NCBI RefSeq assembly: GCF_002878395.1
Contig: NC_061116.1
Span: 119,884,692-119,948,691 of the forward strand
Reading direction: 5' to 3'
Source of the DNA: Capsicum annuum
Taxonomy: Eukaryota; Streptophyta; Magnoliopsida; Solanales; Solanaceae
DNA: 64,000 nt
Position numbers and translations under genes: made by a program. How positions within the stretch are numbered: the first letter of the stretch is position 1; every line of letters begins with the position of its first letter. Under the pieces are notes generated by a model that was not told the origin of the DNA, did no database searches, and saw nothing but the letters and a program-made list of their open reading frames with translations. Shown one piece after another: positions 10,051 through 21,327 of the stretch.

Positions 10051-10330
10051 AGTTTTGAAGTAAAAGTCATTGATTGATTCATGATTGCCTAATGCAAGTA
10101 TTTTGCCTTGGTTTTGATGTTGTGCTTAATTGACTATTATGTTGCTTGAATATTTGCACATTATACTCTTCTAGTTTTATTGCAACTTGGATATCATTTG
10201 TGTATACCTGCACTCAAAACACAAAGCTAGTAAACACATGGTCATTTTAGCTAGCAACTTTAGTCATAATCAAATACACAACTTTAGAGAGATTAGTTAA
10301 TGAGTTAATAATGTCCCTTTGGAGGACTAT

Positions 10331-12126
10331 TACGGACATACAACTATCTTGTAGCTTCCATGTCATTATCACTATGGGAGTGATGAATGTTTTCCATTTG
10401 ATAGTTGATTACTTGGCAAGATAAATTTCAGTCCATCAATAGGACAACGAGGATCCATTGGTAGGATTTAAGCAGGTCCTTTTACTAATCTTTTGGTAAC
10501 CTCTACAACTCTCCAAGAATTATAGCTAGGGGACTAAGGACGTCCCTTGATCTTTGGATGATACTTAGTTGAATTAGTTAGATATTTCTCAATAATTCTG
10601 GACCATTTACATTCTTAAAGGAAACATCCATGTTGTTGATATAGGAAAATTTTCATCTTATGGAATCTTTAAGACTTTCAATGTCTGGCCCAAGTTGCAT
10701 GTTTTGATATGATCTCCAATTTTGGAAATGTCTGGCCCAAGTTGCATGTTTTGATATGATCTCCAATTTTGGAATGTTAGAGGAAATTAGTTTGTTGTAA
10801 ATTTTTGATATATCCTTAAAAATTCCACCCCGATTGCATGCTTCAAGGTAAATTCAATGTCTTTGATAGGGGAAAAATGACATCTCATGGAATTTTGAGA
10901 TTTTCTCAAAACTTGTCTCAGTTGAATATTTGGGTGTGATCTCCAACCATGGCTTGGTGGAAAAAAATCACCTTCTTGCTAATTATTAAGATCATCTACA
11001 AAATTTAGCCCTAGTTCCTATTACAAAGAGAAACAAAAATCTTATAGGCAATATGACTGAGTCGTTACGGCGCCTACATATCCTATTGAGCGAGAAATCA
11101 AATCAAACATAGTTCTAGTAGTGTTAAAAACTAAGATGAAACTATTAGTAGAAAATACTGTATAAACATGAGTCTAAAAAAGAGTAAAAAGATTTGTCCT
11201 TTTGGTCACATGTTTAGGGCGGATAACCTAATTCTGCAAAATAGGCTTCTTATTATTGCAAGATTATCCTATTGGTCACATTTTTAGGGTGGACGACCTA
11301 AATTAGTAGGAAATTTATATTTCTCTCAAAGATAAGCCTGTTGATTATGTTTTTAGAGTAAACTGATCAGTTCTAAAAGAAAGACAACTTTGTTGGGGAT
11401 TAACAAGTAAACTTGATAGGTATCAAAGGTGGTCGTCTTCCCATTTTAAAAAATAAGTGAAAAGAACCAAATCTCAACTACAATTGGTACCAATTTTTAG
11501 TATTTGCATGGAAATTCTTCTCATTTGCTTTTCTTTTTACTGATACTAGCTTTGAGATAAATCCTATAGCTTTGATTGGTACCTCAAGCACACCTAAGTA
11601 TCGACAAGATTTGTTTGTCGTGCTTGAAATAAAGGTTTTGAACTATACCAACCCTCATGTTTCAAGTTGTCTTAACATGAATAATGTCCTATTCTACACT
11701 TGTTTGAAGTATTTTGACTTGAGGACTTTTAGTGAGGTGCTCTCACACTTCGAAGGATGTTTAAAGCATGCAATTGTGATTCCATATGTTTGGACTTCAT
11801 ATGAGCCTCCACTAATATATGAACATTTAGAATGAGATCATATGGAACTTGTTATCAACTTGTAATATTCGCTTAGGGATATATAGGATATTAATTTGAA
11901 ATAAAATTGACTTAATACCTTCTTGAGCGTTGCGCTGAATTTGTGTTTTTGATGTTTGCTACTCCTTTGGTTCTCGATCCTTTTTTTGTCCCTTTCTTTT
12001 TGTGTTGTTCTTTATTTAAATTTTGGTTGCTCGATACTTTTCTCTTTTTATTGGGGATTTTTTCCTTTTCTTTTGAAATTTTGATAACCCTCGACTTACA
12101 CTATAAATTCGATGCAAATTGGACGT
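10331..12126. other. Unrecognised intergenic/repeat sequence
   Basis: No reading frame longer than about 125 codons, and none with a recognisable motif. It contains a 47-bp tandem duplication (10681-10774) and a segment at about 11040-11110 resembling a high-copy Solanaceae repeat as I recall it (uncertain). I see nothing else that can be named. Confidence 0.5.
10681..10774. repeat. 47-bp tandem duplication
   Basis: Two near-identical copies, starting ATGTCTGGCCCAAGTTGC at 10681 and again at 10728. A diverged third relative (ATCTCATGG... with CTCAGTTGAATATTTGGGTGTGATCTCCAA) lies at about 10885-10945. Confidence 0.9.
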
Positions 12127-12441
12127 TGTCAATATATACCCAATATGATTCAGGTCGAATCCTCGAGGGGTGCAAACTTAGATTTCAAAGCTTAGGTGTG
12201 TTGAGATTTAACTATGTGTTAACCCATAATGCAACAATTAAACAATATATTAAAATAGATTTTTTTTTGGGGGAAGGGGGGTTGATTTGGAACTTTGTTA
12301 AACACAATCACAAATGACACTACTAGATCAAACAATTGATAAGTGTTACCAAATTGAGAGGGACCTTGGGGGTATGATATCCTAGGTGGTTTTCATGAAT
12401 GGCTAATGACACGACCTGACTGACGGCCTTATTGTAATGGG

Positions 12442-13200
12442 TAAGGGTGTACATAGGTCGGGTTGGTTCATTTTTTATTAAAAAAAAAAACCAATCATGT
12501 CGGTTTATTAAAACTATAAACCAAATCAAACCAACATAAAATTGGTTTTTTCAGATTAGGTTTTAGTCGGTTTTTTGGATTTTTTGTTTTTTTTTTTGGT
12601 TTTTTTCGTCTTTTTTTTTATAATCTTTAGTTTTACAATTATATTGTGATCGAAGACTAGATCAAATATGTTTTCACTCATATGCTAATGAAAAACCATA
12701 TTATGAAAAAATGAGAAGCGAAAAACTCTCTTGAAACTAAAAAGTGAGATGAAGAGTGAAAAGTTTAGGTTTTATGTTTATATTGGATTTTCAATCATTT
12801 AATTAGCAATTAATGGACAAATATAGGGCAAAATTCAGAAATAACATACTTATCCCATTAATTATGAGTTTCATAGCAACGATTTCATAATTAAATTTTG
12901 CAAACTGTTGCTACAAAAATACAAATACATATGATTTTTACTGCCCTTATGATCGATATGTATTTTGTATTTTTGCAAACTGTTGCTACAAAAATACAAA
13001 TACATACAAATACATATGCTACAAAATGTAATTTGATAAAAGTGCTGCTATTTTTGTAATTTAATATTAAGTATGCTACTTTATATACTTTTTCCAATAT
13101 ATATCTACATCTACTTTCAACTTATTGAAAATTAATAAAACTAGTTGACAAAGAATTCAAAAGTAGATTATAATTAATATTTTATGTATAAAAAAGTTAG

Positions 13201-13231
<31 letters not shown>

Positions 13232-13416
13232 TATATATGTCGGTTTGATTCGGGTTTGGTTTGACTTTTTTTTGGTTAACACCAAACCAAACCAAGAATG
13301 GTCGGTTTTTTTCTAACGCCAAACCAATCAAACCAAACCATAAGTCGGTTTTTTTTATCGGTTTGGTTTGGTTCATCGGTTTGGTTTGACTTGACGGTTT
13401 GGTCTGTACACCCCTA
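12442..13416. mobile_element. Nonautonomous hAT-type transposon, 975 bp
   Basis: Terminal inverted repeats TAAGGGTGTACA (left) and TGTACACCCCTA (right) differ at one position. They are flanked by the perfect 8-bp duplication GTAATGGG (12434-12441 and 13417-13424). Eight-base duplications and a TAGGGGTG-type end are hAT traits. Both ends carry many copies of GGTTTGGTT/AACCAAACC subterminal repeats; the middle is AT-rich with a (TA)n tract (13206-13228). No transposase is encoded. It sits only 27 bases inside the LTR of chromovirus C, whose sequence resumes cleanly after the duplication. Confidence 0.85.
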
Positions 13417-13841
13417 GTAATGGGTATCCCAATTTCGACCGAGACCGAAGATCACCCCCGTTACCTAACGCAACCTCTAGCCGCCTGCCCTGAGTTGGCT
13501 CAATTTTGAGCATATAACAAGATAGTGTAATAGCTCACATGAAGACTCTGGGCTAGGATCACAACCGTTACCGACCCAACTGAGTCCAACCATCCCATAC
13601 CAACCGTCCTACCATACCAAACCAAACCAATGCCAAACCAAGGGCCATAAACCAATCCATAACCGAATAAGTTCCAAAACATAATATGGTTAATCCCAAA
13701 ATGAAATACGATAGAACAACCAACAATATCGTCAACTTGTATCAGCCCCAATACTAATGCCAATGCTAAGGCTGACACCAATACCGTTCCTATCTATTCC
13801 AACCCATAGCAGTACCACAAAGCCTCTAACCAAAAGAGTGA

Positions 13842-15458
13842 TGATAGCGTACACACAAGTGTACCTGGTCTACCAAGTAATATAGTGGTCTTAAGAAAAT
13901 CCGAATGTCGATCCCTCAGAGACTTATTCTAATAACTATTCAATTCTAGTTCACTATTGAGATCAATCTAGTGCAAGCATAACCAAAAGAGTTTTGAATA
14001 TTTGTAAACTAAAGTAAAGTAAACATTGCATAAAATAAAAGACTTAAGACAATCAATGGATGAAAACCTGAGGTTAGAGCTCTACGAATAATCATACTAC
14101 GCTATTGAACTTCATTCGTTAAATTTCTTATCTTGGTTGTTGAGTCGTAGGGTTTATCGTATGATCATGGTCTCCCGACCTCTAATCTTTTACCTACTTG
14201 GATAGTATAACTACATCCTTGAGCGGGGATGTAATAATCCAATTAGATGCATTAAGAGATCATCCTACATGTGAACCAAGAAAGGCTTCTAGGTATATCC
14301 CTATCCTAGATGCTAATTCAAATTCCTTATTTCATAAAAGAATAAGAACCTTACTTTGCTTATCCCCACGTTCTATCTTTCTATTTCCCCACCCGAGTTC
14401 ACAAAGTCGACAATATATGTATTCTAAGGGTTGAGAATCCTTAAAATAGTGATAACAAGGATAAAAAACAACCAAATTAATTCAAAATAAAATTAATCAT
14501 GTTCTTGGCTTCAACCCTGAAAAGGGAGCATTTAACCACTAATCAACATAATCATAATCCAAATCAATGAATACATGATTAAATCTATTAAAAAGCAAAG
14601 TAAAGAATGATTAAACCTAATTTTCATGTTAAGAAGCCTCCACAAGCTCCCAAAGATGTCATACAGTAATTAAAAAGTGAATAAGGTGTCATATATATAG
14701 TAGGAGGGAAATTGGCCGTGTGGGAATAGAGGGGGTGTTGCCTCCTTTGGACCCTCGGACTGCTTGGAGCGCCATGGCCCTTATTACACCGGGATAAAAG
14801 AGGCTCAGTATGTATTAGAGAACCGGGATAAAGGGGGTACAACCTGCTAATCCCCTACCCACACTGGAATTGGCGTTTCGCGTCTACTCTTGTCTCAAGC
14901 CTTTCTCCTTTCATACCAAGCCTCATGGTGTGTTACCACTTGATTTTCCACTTGTGTATCATCCATATATCATACAAATAAACTCAATAAGTATCCTATA
15001 ACATTAAAAACCCTGTATTAGAGTTCAAAACAACACAACATTCATAACGATGAACTAGAAACTCGAGCTCAAGACTAGGTTTGTTGCTTTGATCTTTGTT
15101 TAGTGTTTTGACTCTCGAATTGATTCAATTGCACTTTGAACATTACAAACAAGTTTTTACACACATAATTACACAATATAAACCATTAGAAACTCATTAC
15201 ACACATTAGAATCCATTGTGATACACTAGAACAACACCTAGCTCAAGCTAGTAAAACTAGTTTTCTCGTCTAGACTCTAAATGATTGATTTGAACCCAAA
15301 CTTGTTTGAAAACACCTTTAAACCTTGTAATCATATACTTAAAAACTTAGATGATTATTTATATCATTGGTAACATATAAAGCACTTGAATTGTCCTAAA
15401 AACAAGGCTAAATAAGCTAGGATGACAACAGTAAAATTTATAAATATACCTAACATCA
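13842..15458 (-). repeat. Element D 3' LTR
   Basis: Bounded by the AGTGA duplication on the left and by the purine tract on the right. Aligns by eye along its length with 19686-21327, including the block around GTCGATCCCTCAGAGACTT and a GC-richer block (14700-14870). The + strand frame at 14198-14434, repeated at 20044-20295, is LTR sequence rather than a gene. Confidence 0.85.
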
Positions 15459-17150
15459 CCACCCCACACTTAAAGCCTTGTTCGTCCTCGAACAACTCTT
15501 TTACTCTAAGCATCATGAGATGAGGTGAATCCACACTTCTACTACAAGAAAGACACTCAAGATAGTACTACAATGACTACACAGAATGCAAGTATCTACA
15601 CTAAGCATGTTACAAACATAATTGAAAGTTCAAGAACACTACTTAAAAACATACTAGCCTTAAGCATTGACTCTCCAAGTTGGCAAAACCATGCATATTT
15701 TTCAATAATAGACATCATACAAATCACCCACATTCATAAAAAATGTGCCCTCACAATAAAAGAGTTACCCATAATCACTCATAATCATGCGATCCATAAC
15801 AGAATGGGAACAAAAATCAAATTAAGCTCACTTTTACAAAGAATTCACAAGTTATAAATAATTAACCATAGTCCTTCCCTTAGTGTAGTACTCAACTAAT
15901 ATCAGAATGTTAAGCTTAAGATCAAATAGGTCTTTAATGGTTGCAATGTAGGCTAAGGGATGGGTAGGAACTATTTTGGCCAAGAATAGTGACTATCTTC
16001 CCTAAGCGCTTTAATGCATCAAACATGTCGTTCAAATCACCTTTTATAACCACTTTACAGCCCTTTTGTCCACCCTATTCTTTTGTTTTTCCTCATCCCA
16101 TTAAGCTTACTTACATACACTATGGTGGAAGTGCTCTATATACACAACTTATTAAAATGTTTTTATTCTTTAAATTACCCAATTCCTAACCACATCACAT
16201 ATTATTTTTTTGAACCTCAATAGCTATTACTTAGGGGCTTTACTTTCACCTTTCCCCTACTTGAATTTCCAACTTCTCACTCAATTAATTATTGACTAAA
16301 GTGCTTAGGAGCTTTGGATCAAATTAAGGTCATAAAAAAGGGATTAGTCTAAATATGAGGCTTCCAAAGAATAAGCTAAAGACTCAATGAGGCTAACTAG
16401 GATTATGCACAAGTATAGGTAAAAAAGAGTATGAAATAAGGCTATCAAAGAAATGCCTATATCATCTCCTAAACCCACACTCTTTATTTAATTTTGCATA
16501 CACAACAGGAAAGTTCTAGACATCACATGCACCAAGGAATATACAACAACCTCACATCACACATAGCACATGTTCAACTCAAGTAGGATCATCATAGACT
16601 CTTAACCAACAATTAAATGAATTTACATTAAGCCAATAAGTGCAAGAGTCATAAACATGAGCCTAGGAGTCTCAAAAGTAGTAATTCACACAATCAACAT
16701 ACTTTTTACCATCAAAACACTTGCATCATATAATCAACTATAGCACCGACAAGAACATCTCACTTATTCCTAACACAAAAATTTTAAATTTACCCTAAAA
16801 ATGGGAATTTTCCCACCCCATACTTAAAAATCTACTTTGTCCCCAAAGTATACTTTAAAAGGTAGAGATATAAATACTTTCTAAGGCATATAGGACTAGC
16901 TAGTGGTATTTTTATACATAAAGGGGGTCCGAGGACCCCACACTTAGTCTTCGCCATGCTCTTTTGCTCAGGTTTTTTGGTACTCAGACTTTCTATCAAC
17001 CTGCGACTCAACAAAAACAAAAACTTGTGAAGTAAAAAACTAAAAATACTAAAAATAAAACCCACCTTAACTTGGGTTAACTCCCAAGCAGCGCCTGATT
17101 TAGTGTCACGGCATAACCCAATCTCTGACTCATCCATTTTTCTTCATCAT
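15459..17150 (-). repeat. Element D 3' noncoding region and purine tract
   Basis: Starts with CCACCCCACACTTAAAGCC (minus strand: purine-rich AAGTGTGGGGTGG directly 5' of the LTR). The rest has no recognisable protein. The same region is found, diverged, at 60280-62150 in element D2 and inverted at 9240-10050. A second CCCCA-type tract with CACTTAG at about 16925-16945 resembles an internal purine tract. Confidence 0.65.
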
Positions 17151-17399
17151 ATTCCTCACACTAGGATGCCATCTTCTTATCTGTGTCTGACCTCTTGAGT
17201 GTGAAATCTCAAGGTAAATAACTTTCTCAACCTTAGCCTTTTCAGGCTCATCAATCACCATCATGTTGGTCTATGGTGTTAGAGGCTTGGGCTGCTCAAT
17301 GAGAAAGTCTAAAAAGGTCTTTTGTGGATAGACTCCACCACCCTACACTTATCCCCTTCAATCACAGTAATCATGCATAAGTCTTATAGAGGAATAGTG

Positions 17400-17760
17400 T
17401 GTTGAGTATTTTGTACACTTTAAAAACCACCTCTTCATCATCCAGTCTCATTATTAGCATACCCTCTCTCACATCTATTAAAGCTCCTCTCATCTCTAAG
17501 AATGAACATCCTAAGATGACTGGTAATTTTTCATTTGCCTGAAAATCTAAAACAATAAAGTTAGCAAGAATAATAAACTTACCAACCTTGATGAGAAAAT
17601 CTTCTATGACTTCTTCAGGATAGGTTATGACCCCATTTGCTAGTTACAGTAACACAGAGCTCGATATCGGCTTTCTCGAGTCTAGAGTGTTGAATAAAGA
17701 GAGAGGCATCAAATTGTTGCTTGCCCCTAAGTCAATAAGTGTGTGGACCACCTCATATTC
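17400..17760 (-). pseudogene. Element D aspartic protease domain
   Basis: Minus-strand translation shows DLGASNNLMPLSLFNTLD (about 17680-17732), the protease active-site block of Athila/Tat elements, in which DLGAS replaces the usual DTGA. About 75 residues later comes PVILGCSFLEMRGALIDV (about 17470-17530), the matching hydrophobic-Gly motif. At least one internal stop (after SSVLL) breaks the frame. Upstream, ITLRSGKQLNEKPP (about 18180-18230) is the conserved gag-protease linker of this lineage. The protease would cut the Gag polyprotein during particle maturation. Confidence 0.75.
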
Positions 17761-18539
17761 CTAATTTAAATGGGGAGCGTGAACTTCCCAGGATCTTTAA
17801 GCTTTTTGGGCATTTTCTGCGTCACCACAGAGCTATACTCCTTAGTGAGTGTTACTGCCTCCACATCCTGCAGCTTAATTTTATTAGAGACCACATACTT
17901 CAAGTACTTAGCGTACTTGGGCATTCCCTGCAAAATATCTAAAAAAGGTAAGTTAATATGCAGCTCTCTGAACGTGTCAAAGAACTTCTTGAAGCATGCA
18001 TCCTCTTTTTCTTTAATGAGACTCTATGGGAAAGGTGGTGGTGGTATCTCCTTCACCGGTTCAACAACTTTTTCTTTTGAGTACTCGGACTTCCTTGAGT
18101 TTTCAGCAACTTGGTCAGATACCAGTGGGGGAATCAACTCTACATCTACCTTCTTTTGTTTTATTTGGAGGTTTTTCATTCAACTGCTTACCACTCCTCA
18201 AAGTGATTGCCATTACTTATTTAGGATTTTCAGTATCACTTGGCAAACTACCTGGAGGCCTGGTATTTTGTGCCTTCATAAATTGACCAATTTGTAACTC
18301 CAAGCTCCTTGTATCTGCTTTTTGGCTCTTTATATCTGCTGCCAATTATGCTTGAGTTGCTATAATTTGCTTCAGCATCTCTTTCACATTACTATTTTGG
18401 GTTGTGGCCTAATTATTCTGAACCTGATGCTGCTGATATTGCTGTTGATTGTTCCATGGGGTATTTAGTGGTTGAGTCTGCTACTTTTGTTTGTAGGAGT
18501 TCCTATAATTCTGTCTTTGAATATTGCCCACAAATATCA

Positions 18540-19330
18540 CGAACTTAGGATCTGCAGCACACATAGCCGCTGAATGCCCGTTGTTACCACAAACCTCACA
18601 CCAACCTATAGTCTATTGGATTACATTAACTGTGGCTACAGGTTGTGCAGCCCCCAAACTTAATATTGCTTATCTAATTTTTTACAGTGCAGAAATCTGG
18701 GCGGAAATAGCAGTAAATTGGTCCACCTCTAATACACATGCAACCTTCTTTGTGGAATTTCTTGAGTCTAAATCCACTCGGAATTCCCTTGGGAAATTTG
18801 GTTCAACAAAGTATAAAGCTCATTATACATCAACTCCAAAGCTTGACCACCTGCAACTGAATTTAGCAAAACTTTTATGTTATGGTAAAGTGCTTCAACA
18901 AAAGTGTGAGCTAATACCTCATTGGACTACTGATGATGTGGATAGTCCCAAAGAAGTTCTTTGAACTTATCCCAAACATGATACAAATTCTCATCTGGCT
19001 TCTATTTGAAGCACACAATCTCACTGCACAGTCTTATAGTATTGCCAGATAGAAAGAATCGGGTGAGGAATTTTCAGGCTAAGTCATCCCAGGTTGTGAT
19101 TGAATTTGTTGGCTCAGCGTTCAACCACTTTTTTGATTTCCCCAATAGTGAAAGAGGAATAGTGTCAGCCGTACGTAATTTGTCGACACACCCATAGTGA
19201 TGAATGTGTCATTGATCTCCAAAAAGTTTCGCAGATGAACTTATAGATCTTCATGTGAAAGCCCCATAAACTGTCTACTGCTAATCAATAGCTGCACCAT
19301 GTTCTGTTTCAGCTCAAAATTACCTCTAAC
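18540..19330 (-). pseudogene. Element D Gag (PF03732-type) with CCHC knuckle
   Basis: Broken reading frame with conserved Tat/Athila Gag landmarks: GLSHEDL and HLRNFLEINDTF (about 19200-19265), QIQSQPGMT in a shifted frame, EIVCFK (about 19010), the PDENLYQ-like helix (about 18990), HTFVEAL (about 18890) and GQALELMYNELYTLLNQISQ (about 18790-18850). The knuckle CEVCGNNGHSAAMC (18559-18600) is an intact CX2CX4HX4C. Gag would form the cytoplasmic particle that packages the RNA. Stops at several points make it inactive. Confidence 0.75.
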
Positions 19331-19659
19331 AGCCGATTTCTGAAAATGGGAGGTCAAATTTGTTAGAAGTGGGATTTCCACTTCATGAACTGTCCTGCGT
19401 GCTAGTTGTACTTCATCCACAAGAGCAGGATTGTCTTGTTCTTCTTAAATTTGTGGGAATTGGTGGAGAAGTTCTACTTTTATCCTCAATTGATTATACA
19501 GTCGCTTGGGTTTGGGGTTTGGTTCGACCAATTGCCTATCTTGTACCAGCCTACTAATTTATCAACCTATTTCCTAGAAATTCAATACCAAAGAACAAGC
19601 ATAAAGCACCAAAGAAATCTAAAAAGCAAAACCAAAACAAAAATAGTTGCCAATTTACA

Positions 19660-19685
19660 AGTCCCCGGTAATGATGCCAAAAAAT
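19660..19685 (-). promoter_or_regulatory. Element D primer binding site
   Basis: Immediately inside the 5' LTR the minus strand reads TTGGCATCATTACCGGGGAC, a diverged form of the TGGCGCCGTTGCCGGGGA motif recalled for Athila/Tat elements (primer tRNA-Asp in the literature as I remember it). The spacing, a few T residues after the LTR end, fits. Confidence 0.65.
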
Positions 19686-21327
19686 TGACAGCGCACACGC
19701 GAGTGTACATGGTCTACCAAGTAATATATTGGCCTTACAAAAATTCCAAATATCGATCTCTCAGAGACTTGTTCTAACAACTATTAAATTCTAGTTCACT
19801 ATAGAGATCAATTTAGTCCAAGCGTAACCAAAAGAGTTTTAAATATTTGTAAACTAAAGTAAATTAAATAGTGCGTAAAATAGAAGACTTGACATAATTG
19901 AATGGATAAAAACCCAGGGTTAGAGCACTACGAATAATCATACTATGCTATTGAACTTCATTCTTTAAATCATCTTTCTTAGTTGTTGATTCATAGGGTT
20001 TATCATATGATCGTGGTCTCCCGACCTCTATTCTTCTTCCTACTTGGACATTACAACTACATCATTGAGCGAGGATGTTATAATCCAATTAAATGCATTA
20101 AAAATTCATCCTACATGTGAACCGAGTAAGGCTTCAAGGTATATCCCTATCCTAGACGCTAGTTCAAATTCCTTATTTCATAAAAGAATAAGAACCTTAC
20201 TTTGCTTATCCCCACGTTCTATCTTTCTATTTCCCCTCTCGAGTTCACAAGGTCGACAATATATGTATTATAGGGGTTTTGAATCCTTAAAATAGTGATA
20301 ACAAGGATAAAAAAACAACCAAATATGATAAGAAATCCAAACAAACTTAATTCAAAATGAAAGTAATAATGTTCTTGGCTTCAACCCCGGAAAGGGGGCG
20401 TTTAGCCACTAATCAAAATAATCATAATCCAAATCAATGAATACATGATTAAATCACTTAATAATCTAAATTAAAGAATGATAAAACCTATTTTCATACT
20501 AATCAACCTCCACAATCTCCCAAATACGTCACAAAGTAATTACAAAGTGTTTAAGGTGTCATATATATAGCAGGAGGGAAATTGGTTGTGTGGGAATAGA
20601 TAGGGCGTTGCCTTCTTTGGACCCCAGATTGCTTGGGGCGCCACGGTAATTATTCCACCCGGATAAAGGAGGCTCATCTTGGATTAGAACACTGGGATAA
20701 AGGGGGCGCAACCTGCTAATCCCCTACCCACACTAGAATTGGCATTTCGCGTCTACTCTTGTCTCAAGTCTTTCTCATTTCGTATTAATCCTCATGGTGT
20801 GTTACCACTTGATTTTCCACTTTTGTATCATCCAAATATCATAAAAATCAACTCACCAAGCATCATATAACATTAAAAACCGTGGATTAGAGCTCAAAAA
20901 AACACAACATTCATAACGATGAACTAGAAACTCAAGCTAAGACTAGGCATTCCTGCTTTCATCTTTGTTTAGTGTTTTTACTCTCGACTTGATCCAATTG
21001 CACTTTGAACATTAAAAACAAGTTGTTCCACACATAATTACACAATATAAACCATTAGGAACTTATTACATACATTATAACTCATCGCGGTAGACTAGAA
21101 CAATACCTAGCTCAAGCTAGTAAAATTAGTTTTCTCGTCTAGACTTTAAATGATCCATTTGAACCTAAACTTTTTTGAAAACACCTTTAAACCTTGTAAT
21201 CACATACTTAAACTCTTGCATGCTTATTTATATCATTGATAAGACATAAATCATCTGAATTGTCCCCAAAACAAGGCTAAATAAGCTCGGATGACAGCAC
21301 TAAAGTGCATAAATACACCCAACATCA
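19686..21327 (-). repeat. Element D 5' LTR
   Basis: Partner of 13842-15458. Starts (plus orientation) TGACAGCGCACACGCG and ends AACATCA before the AGTGA duplication. Small indels and scattered substitutions relative to its partner are visible throughout, indicating an old insertion. Confidence 0.85.

Larger units (their letters stand above)
6086..10330 (+). mobile_element. Degraded plus-strand Tat/Athila-like element (G)
   Basis: Three blocks tie this together. The first (6086-7300) is leader-like, with a promoter-like TTTAAATACTCC at about 6330 and a diverged direct repeat built on GGGAAGTCT-AGTACC (about 6795 and 7157). The second (7310-8658) is a transposon-protein pseudogene. The third (9240-10050) is noncoding sequence that is the diverged reverse complement of 15530-16330 in element D. 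The matching landmarks are AAAGTGCTTAGG, a segment for 'opposite-end' poly-purine/pyrimidine tracts, and ACACTAAGGGAA. I could not define LTR ends. Nothing coding was recognised in 8660-10330. Confidence 0.5.
13842..21327 (-). mobile_element. Tat/Athila-like gag-protease-only LTR retrotransposon D (nonautonomous)
   Basis: LTRs at 13842-15458 (1617 bp) and 19686-21327 (1642 bp) start TGATAGCG/TGACAGCG and end CATCA. The element is bounded by a perfect AGTGA duplication (13837-13841, 21328-21332). Minus-strand order is LTR, primer site, gag, CCHC, protease, long noncoding region, purine tract, LTR. I see no RT, RNase H or integrase in the 4.2-kb interior, so it would need enzymes from an autonomous relative. 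It lies in the 3' LTR of chromovirus C, and the C sequence continues immediately after the duplication. Confidence 0.85.

Noticed and set aside
11943..12317. Possible membrane protein gene on the plus strand
   Set aside because: T-rich low-complexity sequence gives a hydrophobic translation; there is no family motif, and it overlaps the presumed LTR edge of element E.
14198..14434. Conserved small ORF (similar one at 20044-20295)
   Set aside because: The repetition is explained by the two LTRs of element D; the frame is not preserved by selection as far as can be seen.
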